NCBI GenBank assembly: GCA_945916025.1
Contig: CAMEGD010000033.1
Span: forward strand, 1 to 13,164
Direction of reading: 5' to 3'
Length of the DNA stretch: 13,164 nt
Source: an uncultured Clostridia bacterium
GTDB lineage: Bacteria > Bacillota > Clostridia > Tissierellales > Peptoniphilaceae
Numbering within the stretch: the stretch's first letter is position 1; each line of letters opens with the position of its first letter. The notes below the pieces were generated by a model, which did not search any database, was not told the origin of the DNA, and saw nothing but the letters and a program-made list of their open reading frames with translations. A program made the position numbers and the translations under genes. This document shows positions 6,824 through 13,164 of the stretch, piece after piece.

Positions 6824-8023
6824 TTATTGATTAGTTGCTTTTTTTACCTTATCTAAAGCTTGTTCTAAATCAGCAATTAAGTCTTCAACGTTTTCAATTC
6901 CTACAGAAACTCTCACTTGACCATCTTTTATACCAACTGCTTCTCTTTCTTCCCTTGACATGTCAAAATGACTCATGGTTGGAGAGTGTTGAACTAGAGA
7001 GTCTATATTTCCTAAACTAGTTGCTAGAGAAAAAACTTCCACTGAACTCATAAATACTTTACCAGCTTCTATTCCACCTTTAATGTCAAAACTCATCATT
7101 CCGCCGAAACCTCTCATTTGTTTTTTTGCAATTTCATGGGATGGATGTGATTCTAATCCAGGGTAGTAAACTCTTTCAACTAATGGATGTTGTTCAAGAT
7201 ATTGCGCAACTTTCATACCGTTTTCGCAATGTCTTTCCATTCTAATGGCAAGTGTCTTCATACCCATCATTAATAACCAAGCGTCGAATGGTGAAATAAC
7301 TTGTCCCAATGTTTGTACTACAGGAAATCTTGCCGAGTCGATAAATTTCTTAGTTCCAGCTAATACTCCAGCTACAACTGTTCCATGTCCGCATAGATAT
7401 TTAGTTGCAGAATGAACTACTACATCTGCACCTAAATCTAATGGATTTTGTAATGCAGGAGATGCAAAAGTAGAATCTACTATTAATGTTAGATTATGTT
7501 CTTTTGTAATTTTAGCTACTTCTTCAATATCAGTGATATTTAATGTAGGATTTGCTGGAGTTTCTACATATACTGTAGTTGTATTGTCTTTTATTGCTGC
7601 CTTAATTTGTTCTAGATTACCTGGATCTACATAAGAAACTTCTATACCATATTTTGGTAATATTTGATCAAAAAATGTAAATGTACATCCGTAAACAATG
7701 TTAGGAACTACCATGTGGCCGCTCTTTTTTGCTGAAGTAAGTAAGGCAGTTGTAATAGCAGCCATTCCTGAACCTACAGCTAAAGCTGCTTCTGCATTTT
7801 CAAGTTTTGCTATTTTTCCTTCTAATTCGGCTTGAGTTGGACTTCCAAATCTAGTATAAGTAAACCCTTCATCTTGATGTTGGTTTAAGTATATTGCTTG
7901 TTCTATGTCATCAAATACATAAGTTGTAGTTTGATAAATTGGGGATATATGTGCACCTGCTAGTTTATCTTTTATTCCTGATTCGTGTAATAGTCTAGTT
8001 TGTAAACCTTTCTTTTTTTCCAT
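6824..8023 (-). CDS. megL: Methionine gamma-lyase (Cys/Met metabolism PLP enzyme)
   Basis: A cytosolic PLP enzyme of 399 residues, the usual length for the Cys/Met metabolism family. Methionine gamma-lyase converts L-methionine to methanethiol, 2-oxobutyrate and ammonia. Lys208 in SATKYLCGHG is the Schiff-base lysine and Asp183 in VDSTFASP holds the PLP nitrogen. Tyr56 and Arg58 in YTRFGSPT bind the phosphate of the neighbouring subunit. The C-terminal arginine in VRVSVGIEN binds the substrate carboxylate. The diagnostic residue is Cys113 in VYGCTF, equivalent to the active-site Cys116 of Pseudomonas methionine gamma-lyase. Cystathionine gamma-synthases and -lyases usually lack it. The ATG follows AGGAGG (8032-8037). 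The gene has its own leader between two terminators and is probably transcribed alone. Cystathionine gamma-lyase activity cannot be fully excluded. Confidence 0.88.
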   Translation of the reverse strand: MEKKKGLQTRLLHESGIKDKLAGAHISPIYQTTTYVFDDIEQAIYLNQHQDEGFTYTRFGSPTQAELEGKIAKLENAEAALAVGSGMAAITTALLTSAKKSGHMVVPNIVYGCTFTFFDQILPKYGIEVSYVDPGNLEQIKAAIKDNTTTVYVETPANPTLNITDIEEVAKITKEHNLTLIVDSTFASPALQNPLDLGADVVVHSATKYLCGHGTVVAGVLAGTKKFIDSARFPVVQTLGQVISPFDAWLLMMGMKTLAIRMERHCENGMKVAQYLEQHPLVERVYYPGLESHPSHEIAKKQMRGFGGMMSFDIKGGIEAGKVFMSSVEVFSLATSLGNIDSLVQHSPTMSHFDMSREEREAVGIKDGQVRVSVGIENVEDLIADLEQALDKVKKATNQ

Positions 8024-8040
8024 TTTAAAACCTCCTATGA

Positions 8041-8074
8041 TTTATCTTAATTAAATTTTATCATTTTGGATAAA
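8041..8074 (-). promoter_or_regulatory. Candidate megL promoter with overlapping TTTATC palindrome
   Basis: On the minus strand TGATAAAAT (8063-8055) is an extended -10-like element. Its predicted start would leave a leader of about 25 bases before the AGGAGG. No clear -35 is visible. The inverted repeat TTTATC-N6-GATAAA (8057-8074) covers it, and another TTTATC sits at 8041-8046, so a repressor could bind here. AT-richness makes chance matches likely. Confidence 0.35.
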
Positions 8075-8080
8075 TAAAAA

Positions 8081-8132
8081 AACACCAATATTGTATAAAA
8101 AAAAAGATGCATTATTTATACAATATTGTGTT
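8081..8132 (-). terminator. Strong Rho-independent terminator of pucR
   Basis: Two arms, 8081-8099 and 8115-8132, pair over about 18 bp with a single bulged base and a 15-nt loop. On the minus strand they run into a seven-T tract. The hairpin begins directly after the pucR stop codon and separates it from megL. Confidence 0.85.
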
Positions 8133-8133
8133 T

Positions 8134-9678
8134 CTATAGTTTAAAGTACATATCATATTTATAGGCTTTCATACATAACTCTAATAAAAAGTTATCACGA
8201 GGATTGTCTAAAGAAAACTCTGTTATATTTTCTATTTTTTTTAGTCTATAATTTAGGGATTGTCTATGAAGAAACATACTTTCAGCAGTTTTTGATATAT
8301 TTCTATTGTTTCTATAATACTCAAAAAGTGTTTCTATTAGATCTTTTGACCCTTCCTCAATAATCTTGTCTATAATTTTTTTAATCGTGTTCATTATATT
8401 GTCGTTTTTCACTATTTCAGAAAAAATTTTATACTCTGTATTGGTAGATACTGTATTAATATTATCTGTACCAAAAATCAATCCACTTTTTAGACTCATA
8501 ATTGCATCTAGATAGGAATTTTGAATATTCTTTTCATCCTTATATATTCCGCCAATACCCCATACGAAACTTAAATTTTGTTTGGATGCTTTAACAAGTA
8601 TTTCATATTTTCTAATAAACTCTTTAAAGTCTTCTAACTGGTTATCTTGATTTTCAAGTAATATGATTAAAAAAGTATTTCTATAAGCAACAAGTATCTC
8701 CTTGTTTTCTGAATTAGCAGTTCTTATAGCTATATTTTTTAAATTTTTAATCATTCCATTTTCGTCACCTTCAGATAGCTTGTAGTCTAATTTTCCAATA
8801 ATTGCGACATATAGCTTTTCTAAATTAAAACCGTATTTTTTACCTTCTGACTTATATTTTTCTATTTCAAATTCCTTGTCATCTACTAGGTCTAGTATAA
8901 ATTTCTCCTTGTAGTGAATATTTATCTCCTGTAATGTTTGAGTTCGTTCAAACCACAAAATTAATGGATTTATAATATTATTTTCCACAAGGTCACCAAA
9001 ATGACTGGTATCTACAATGTCCTTGTCTTCTAAATCTACAAATAAATAAGAAAATAAGATCTTGTTATGTTCTAGCTTAAAAATACCTATGTTAGGATTT
9101 TCTTCAAAAATGTACCTATTGTTTATAAAATTGTCGCTTTTAGAAATAATTTTTTTGTTTAAATCAAAGAGAGCTACTGGAATCTTCAAAGTCTTCTCTA
9201 TCATATTTAAAGGCTCTACCAAGTCAGACTTTTCTAAAAATTTAGAAATCAATTTATCTTTTAAATTTGTATAGGTTTCAATTTCATTATTCTTTTCAAG
9301 TGCTAAAAGAGAAAAAACGTTTTCTACAACGTCGCTAAATCTTAATTCCCAAGGAATTGAAACTAAGGAAAGGTTTTTTTCTTCAGCAAACTTAATTATT
9401 TCATCAGGAATCTCTTCTATATAGCATCCTAAGGCTATAAACAAGGCTGTTGCATTGATACTTACCATTCCTTCTATTAGCTTCATAAATATCTCTTGAT
9501 TGTCACAAGACATACATGTTGTTAAAACTATCTCGTTTTCTCTAACAAACTCTTCCACAGGATATTCCATTGCAGAAATAGCATTTACTGTAAAGTCATA
9601 TTGATCAGGGATATTAGTCAAAACTTTTGCTTCTTTTAGTATGTCTAACTCAAGAACTTCTTTAAAAGTTACACTCAT
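8134..9678 (-). CDS. PucR-family transcriptional regulator
   Basis: A 514-residue regulator with the standard PucR layout. The N-terminal PucR ligand-type domain (about residues 5-125) contains ENEIVLTTCMS and ALFIALGCYIEEIP. A middle region (about 265-400) looks like the degenerate GGDEF-type domain found in this family. The C-terminal CdaR/PucR helix-turn-helix (about 447-500) reads NRNISKTAESMFLHRQSLNYRLKKIENIT. Known members regulate use of purines, sugar acids or amino acids, and the ligand cannot be told from sequence. The ATG follows an AGGAAG site. The gene has its own promoter and lies at the end of the TRAP/hydrolase/permease cluster, which it probably controls. megL beyond its terminator is another possible target. 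The gene ends at TAG. Confidence 0.9.
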   Translation of the reverse strand: MSVTFKEVLELDILKEAKVLTNIPDQYDFTVNAISAMEYPVEEFVRENEIVLTTCMSCDNQEIFMKLIEGMVSINATALFIALGCYIEEIPDEIIKFAEEKNLSLVSIPWELRFSDVVENVFSLLALEKNNEIETYTNLKDKLISKFLEKSDLVEPLNMIEKTLKIPVALFDLNKKIISKSDNFINNRYIFEENPNIGIFKLEHNKILFSYLFVDLEDKDIVDTSHFGDLVENNIINPLILWFERTQTLQEINIHYKEKFILDLVDDKEFEIEKYKSEGKKYGFNLEKLYVAIIGKLDYKLSEGDENGMIKNLKNIAIRTANSENKEILVAYRNTFLIILLENQDNQLEDFKEFIRKYEILVKASKQNLSFVWGIGGIYKDEKNIQNSYLDAIMSLKSGLIFGTDNINTVSTNTEYKIFSEIVKNDNIMNTIKKIIDKIIEEGSKDLIETLFEYYRNNRNISKTAESMFLHRQSLNYRLKKIENITEFSLDNPRDNFLLELCMKAYKYDMYFKL

Positions 9679-9702
9679 AATATCTTCCTTTCTTTACCTC
9701 TA

Positions 9703-9736
9703 AAGTAATTGTAGTTACTTACATTTTAAAAGTCAA
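9703..9736 (-). promoter_or_regulatory. pucR promoter with palindromic operator over the -10
   Basis: On the minus strand TTGACT (9736-9731), a 17-base spacer and TACAAT (9713-9708) form a good sigma-A promoter. The perfect inverted repeat AAGTAA-N6-TTACTT (9703-9720) is centred on the -10. A third copy of the half-site, AAGTAACT, lies at 9749-9756 and is inverted relative to AGTTACTT at 9713-9720. The arrangement suits autoregulation. Confidence 0.6.
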
Positions 9737-9754
9737 GATATGTGGTTAAAGTAA

Positions 9755-10648
9755 CTATATAGGCGATTGTTTGCTTTTATTATAAAAGTATACGGATAAT
9801 ATCACTAGAATTATCCCTAGAATTTCATAGACACTTAGCTTTTGGTTAAATAAAATTACTGATCCAATAATTGATACAGGAATTTCTAAGGTGGCAATTA
9901 TTGAGGCCGATGAAGGCTCCACACCTAAATTTAACCCTTTAGTATAAAAAGTATAAGCTAGAGTCGTTGATAAAAATCCCAACAAAATAATAAAAATGTA
10001 AACCTGAAAAGAGTAATTGCCCATTATAACTTTTATTGGATTTGAAAAGCTTAGGGAGAAAATAAAAGCTGATAAAAAAGTATAAAAAAGCGATGTCATT
10101 TGTTTATACTTAAGCCCAAAAAATTTGTTTAAAATTGTAGTAAGGGAATAAAAGAATCCAGACCCTAGTCCGAATAGAATCCCTCTCAGGCGTATTCCAC
10201 TAAAAATAAGTTTGCCTCCCGTTACAGCAAGACTTGCTCCTAGAATGCAAATTAGTATGGAAATTAGTTTAGTAATTGTAATCTTCTCTCTAAATATTAG
10301 TTTTGACATTATTACTACATACACTGGAGAAGTATATAGCAAAATTACAGCAACAGATATCGATGTATTTTCTATTGCCTTAAACATAAATAAATTATAG
10401 AGGGCATGACAAAAAAGACCAGAAATAGAAAAAAGAACTAAGCCTTTACCATCTGTCTTAAAAAGATTTTTATCTTTAAAGATCATATAAATAGACAAAA
10501 ATAATGTTGCAATTAGCATTTTCATGGAAACAAGATCTTGGGACTCGACTCCTTGGTCCAAAATTATTTTGGTATAAACTAGAGCCGTGCCCCATAAAAT
10601 ACTACTTACTAAAATCAATATTTTACCTAAAGTATATTTTGATTTCAT
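9755..10648 (-). CDS. EamA/DMT-family membrane permease
   Basis: A 297-residue inner-membrane protein with about ten hydrophobic segments arranged as two EamA repeats (about residues 7-140 and 150-290). Family-type stretches include ILVSSILWGTALVYTK near the start and STTLAYTFYTKGLNLGVEPSSASIIATLEIPVS in the second repeat. Drug/metabolite transporters of this kind mostly export amino acids or metabolites, and the substrate cannot be read from sequence. The ATG follows AAGGAG. The gene is downstream of the M24-type hydrolase with a hairpin between them and 76 bases upstream of pucR. It may export a product of the hydrolase pathway, which is inference. It ends at TAG. Confidence 0.88.
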   Translation of the reverse strand: MKSKYTLGKILILVSSILWGTALVYTKIILDQGVESQDLVSMKMLIATLFLSIYMIFKDKNLFKTDGKGLVLFSISGLFCHALYNLFMFKAIENTSISVAVILLYTSPVYVVIMSKLIFREKITITKLISILICILGASLAVTGGKLIFSGIRLRGILFGLGSGFFYSLTTILNKFFGLKYKQMTSLFYTFLSAFIFSLSFSNPIKVIMGNYSFQVYIFIILLGFLSTTLAYTFYTKGLNLGVEPSSASIIATLEIPVSIIGSVILFNQKLSVYEILGIILVILSVYFYNKSKQSPI

Positions 10649-10668
10649 GAATATGTCTCCTTAAAATA

Positions 10669-10696
10669 TTAGAACAGGCAAATTAACCTGTTCTAA
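10669..10696 (-). terminator. Hairpin between hydrolase and permease genes, likely leaky terminator
   Basis: TTAGAACAGG and CCTGTTCTAA form a perfect 10-bp stem with an 8-nt loop. On the minus strand it is followed by TATTTTAAGG, a short T-tract. The permease start lies only about 20 bases further on, leaving little room for a new promoter. Read-through probably supplies the permease. Confidence 0.65.
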
Positions 10697-10708
10697 TAAT
10701 TGTTCTAT

Positions 10709-11878
10709 TTATTTTACAAATAATTTTCTTTCTACATTTGCTAATGGTTCACAACCATTTTCTGTAATTCTTATTGCTTCACTGATTTCTACGCCAAAGT
10801 CTTCATAGTACATTCCAGGAATTACATGGATGACCATATTTGGTTTTAATATTGTTTTGTCACCTGGTCTTAAGGATAGAGTATCTTCACCCCAATCAGG
10901 TGGGTAATTTAAACCTGTAGAATATCCAATTCTAGATTCTTTAAATAAACCATATTTCTTTAAGTTATTAGCCCAAACTGCCTCTGCTTCTTCAGCTGTA
11001 ACTCCTGGTTTTATAAAGTCTAATACCATATTTAAACCTTCAATAGTTATTTTTGCAGTTTCTTCTAGTTTTTTTGATGGTTTCCCTAGAGAAATTGTCC
11101 TAGACATTGGTGAATGATATCTTTGATAACATCCAGCTAATTCAAAAATAACAATATCTCCATCTTTGTATTTTTCATCAGTCCAAGTTAGGTGACAAGC
11201 TCCTGCATCTACTCCTGTTGGCATTAATGGGACGATAGCGGAATAATCTCCACCATATTCCTTTGTACCTTCAGTAAATGTCCTATATATTTCTGCAGCC
11301 ATATCGCACTTACGAACTCCTACATTTAGGTAATTGATAGCATCAACCATTCCCTTTTCCATAATCTTGCCAGCTGCTTTTACATATTCGATTTCTTCGT
11401 CTGATTTAATAACTTTTACCCAATTAACTAGTCTATGTCCATCTACAAACTTTGCATCAGGAAGATTTTTCTTTAATGCTTCAAAACATTTTGCAGTAAA
11501 GTAATAAGTATCCATTTCTACGCCTATAACTTTTTTATCTAGGTTTCTTTCTTTTAGGGTATCAGCTACAAAGTCCATTGGATGAACAACTAAACTTTGA
11601 ACATAACTATCTGGATAGGCAACTATATTTTCATGCTTTAACCAAGCTGTTTTTCTAGCTGCAATTGCATCCATAAATCTTCCAATCCAAATTGGCTCTT
11701 CTTTTTCTAAAGAAACAGCAACCATTTGGTGCATATAAAATGACCATGCATTGTAGCCAGTAAGATAGTTCATATTGGCAGGGTTTGTTACCAATAATAC
11801 TTCTATTCCTTTTTCTTTCATACTTTCTTTTACAAGTTTCAATCTTCTTTGATACTCTTCATTACTATATTTTAGCAT
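10709..11878 (-). CDS. M24 peptidase-fold hydrolase of the ectoine hydrolase (DoeA/EutD) type, metal ligands replaced
   Basis: A 389-residue creatinase/aminopeptidase-P-fold protein with an N-terminal creatinase-like domain (about 8-150) and a C-terminal pita-bread domain (about 160-380). NYLTGYNAWSFYMHQ, FELAGCYQRYHSPMSRT and NYPPDWGEDTLSLRPGD resemble ectoine hydrolases as I remember them. The five M24 metal ligands are all changed by my alignment: first Asp to Glu246, second Asp to Pro257, His to Tyr319, Glu to Ile353 and Glu to Ser366. It is therefore unlikely to be a two-metal prolidase. Ectoine hydrolase opens the ectoine ring to N-acetyl-diaminobutyrate; EutD is reported to use a glutamate nucleophile, for which Glu246 is a candidate. 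The GGAGG site directly follows the dctP stop codon. No deacetylase partner is visible, so the true substrate is open. Confidence 0.75.
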   Translation of the reverse strand: MLKYSNEEYQRRLKLVKESMKEKGIEVLLVTNPANMNYLTGYNAWSFYMHQMVAVSLEKEEPIWIGRFMDAIAARKTAWLKHENIVAYPDSYVQSLVVHPMDFVADTLKERNLDKKVIGVEMDTYYFTAKCFEALKKNLPDAKFVDGHRLVNWVKVIKSDEEIEYVKAAGKIMEKGMVDAINYLNVGVRKCDMAAEIYRTFTEGTKEYGGDYSAIVPLMPTGVDAGACHLTWTDEKYKDGDIVIFELAGCYQRYHSPMSRTISLGKPSKKLEETAKITIEGLNMVLDFIKPGVTAEEAEAVWANNLKKYGLFKESRIGYSTGLNYPPDWGEDTLSLRPGDKTILKPNMVIHVIPGMYYEDFGVEISEAIRITENGCEPLANVERKLFVK

Positions 11879-11890
11879 TCTTTAACCTCC

Positions 11891-12932
11891 TTAATTTCCA
11901 TTAATTATTTTTTGAGAATCTTCTTCCATAATTCTAAGAATCTCTGCTCCTTCTTCACCTACAGAATCTAAAAATACTTCTCTAACTGGAAGAGCAGCTT
12001 GTCTAAATACTTCTCTTTCTTCTTCTGTCAACTCAACATAGTTAATATCACTGTCATCTAAAATCATTTGTAGTCTTTCTTGATTAAGTTGTCTTTGATC
12101 TTCAAATACAAAGTCGTTTAATTCCAGGACTATTTCTTCAACTTTAGCCTTAGTTTCACTATCTAAATTTTCCCAAAACTCTGGGTTCGTTACAAGGGAT
12201 GCTACAAATCCATCTTGTCTTGCCCCTATCAGGTAATCTTGTACTTCATAAAAATGCATTTCTTGTATAGCGAAAAGTGGATTTACTTGTGCGTCTATTT
12301 GTTTTAGTTGTAATCCAGTATATACTTCAGTATATGGCATTGGGGTTGGATTTGCATTGTAAGCTAAATAACTAGATACAATTAATGGAGAAGCCATTGT
12401 TCTAATACTTACGCCCTTAAAGTTCTCAGGACTTCTTATTTCTGTATCTGCTGTCTAGTAATTAAATCCTTCATAAAACCAGTCCAATACTTTCAAGTTT
12501 TTCCTTTCATTAATTTCATTGAGCATCTTAATTGATTCACTTGTTCTGAATAATTCCTTTATATCTTCATCATCTTCAGGAAGTAAAAAGTGATTATAGA
12601 AAACATTATTTTCAGGAATTGTTGTAGATGTTGTTCCTGGATTAAGTATTGAAAAAGCTAGTAAGCCTTCCTGTTGAAACTCTAAGTAGTCTGTTACACT
12701 TCCAATTTCCCCTGCTCTATAAATTTCTACATGAATTTTCCCATCAAATCTTTCTTCAACTAATCTTTTAAACTCATGAGCATATCTATCTTGAATAGAA
12801 CCCGGTGTTTCTTCATGTCCAAATCTCCATACTTGTACTTCTTCTCCAAAACCTAGACTTTGACACCCAGTAATATTTATTACTAAGGCAGTCAATAATA
12901 ATAATATTAATATTAAATTATTTTTTCTTCAT
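11891..12932 (-). pseudogene. dctP: TRAP transporter substrate-binding protein DctP, frameshifted and interrupted by TAG
   Basis: DctP proteins capture a carboxylate-bearing substrate outside the membrane and pass it to the DctQM permease. The natural start is the ATG at 12930-12932 after AAGGAG, but that frame stops after four codons. Removing one A from the six-A run (12921-12926) gives MKKNNLILILLLL...NITGC, a lipoprotein signal with lipobox Cys23, and opens the main frame. A second lesion is the in-frame TAG at 12455-12457 (codon 159). Beyond it the same frame continues TADTEIRSPENFKGVSIR and reaches the family motifs ANPTPMPYTEVYTGLQ and DAQVNPL. Arg177 is the likely carboxylate-binding arginine. 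The corrected length is 346 residues, normal for DctP. It lies 12 bases after dctM and 12 before the hydrolase. I see either a decayed gene or two assembly errors. Confidence 0.85.
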
Positions 12933-12944
12933 ATTATTCTCCTT

Positions 12945-13164
12945 CTAAAATAACAAGTTTCTAGAAATTAGAGCAACTTCTGGAATAAACATTAGTAAAG
13001 ATACAGCTAAATATATTAAGAAATACGGTGCTGTTCTTCTTATAACAGTAATATAATTTTGCTTAAAGACAGCTGAAGCTGTAAAGATATTACATCCAAA
13101 TGGAGGTGTACAAGAACCTATAGCACATTGCATAGTTACTACAATACCTAAATGTATTGGATCT
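12945..13164 (-). CDS. dctM: TRAP transporter large permease DctM, C-terminal end only
   Basis: The frame is open from the window edge. It reads DPIHLGIVVTMQCAIGSCTPPFG, then CNIFTASAVFK, matching the last conserved block of DctM (DPxHFGxxxxxNxxIGxxTPPxG). One final membrane segment follows (PYFLIYLAVSLLMFI) and the protein ends at TAG. DctM is the ion-coupled transport subunit of TRAP importers in the inner membrane. The 5' part, and probably dctQ, lie beyond the right edge. Its stop codon abuts the AAGGAG ribosome binding site of dctP, so the two genes share a transcript. The order M then P differs from the common P-Q-M order. Confidence 0.85.
   Translation of the reverse strand, partial: DPIHLGIVVTMQCAIGSCTPPFGCNIFTASAVFKQNYITVIRRTAPYFLIYLAVSLLMFIPEVALISRNLLF

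Noticed and set aside
8081..8132. Long palindrome as an operator or attachment site.
   Set aside because: It follows directly on the pucR stop and is succeeded by a seven-T tract on the same strand, which a terminator explains fully.
11891..12397. C-terminal half of dctP as a separate gene starting at MASPLIV.
   Set aside because: The Met is internal to a conserved DctP block, there is no ribosome binding site, and the frame is continuous with the upstream half across one TAG.
12455..12457. TAG read as pyrrolysine or a general alternative genetic code.
   Set aside because: TAG is the plain stop of dctM, the EamA gene and pucR in this window, and dctP also carries an unrelated frameshift.

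Overview
This 13.2-kb window comes from a low-GC anaerobic member of the Bacillota. The amino-acid-degrading enzymes, a PfoR-like protein and strong AGGAGG-type ribosome binding sites suggest a Clostridia/Tissierellia-type host-associated fermenter; that placement is an inference from gene content. The first ~50 bases are not bacterial. They read like the 3' part of a pig-type tRNA-derived SINE (PRE-1 family) and end abruptly inside a bacterial gene, so the left edge looks like a chimeric join between host and bacterial DNA. It also hints at a pig or other even-toed ungulate source.

Layout, left to right. (1) A DUF438 gene (minus) cut off by the chimeric edge. (2) A minus-strand tryptophan module: a long tryptophanase-like lyase followed by an NSS-family sodium:amino-acid symporter. 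It has a ~150-nt leader that can hide the ribosome binding site and a cre-like site over a candidate promoter. (3) A secreted D,D-carboxypeptidase (minus), divergent from a plus-strand pair encoding a PfoR-like EIIC membrane protein and a small membrane protein. (4) A methionine gamma-lyase (minus), converging on that pair across a two-way terminator. (5) A minus-strand accessory cluster running dctM - dctP - M24-type hydrolase - EamA permease - pucR regulator, entering from the right edge.

Together, the window describes uptake and breakdown of amino acids and related small molecules. Tryptophan would be imported and split to indole, pyruvate and ammonia. Methionine would be split to methanethiol, 2-oxobutyrate and ammonia. 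The right-hand cluster looks like a TRAP-importer-fed pathway around an enzyme of the ectoine hydrolase (DoeA/EutD) type. All five M24 metal ligands are replaced in that enzyme. PucR may control the cluster, and a palindrome lies over pucR's own promoter.

The substrate-binding gene dctP carries two separate lesions: one extra A in a 6-A run in the signal peptide, and an in-frame TAG at codon 159. The importer is therefore either dead in this strain, variable, or mis-assembled. TAG is the ordinary stop of three neighbouring genes, so recoding is unlikely. I saw no CRISPR array, tRNA, rRNA, transposase or phage gene.
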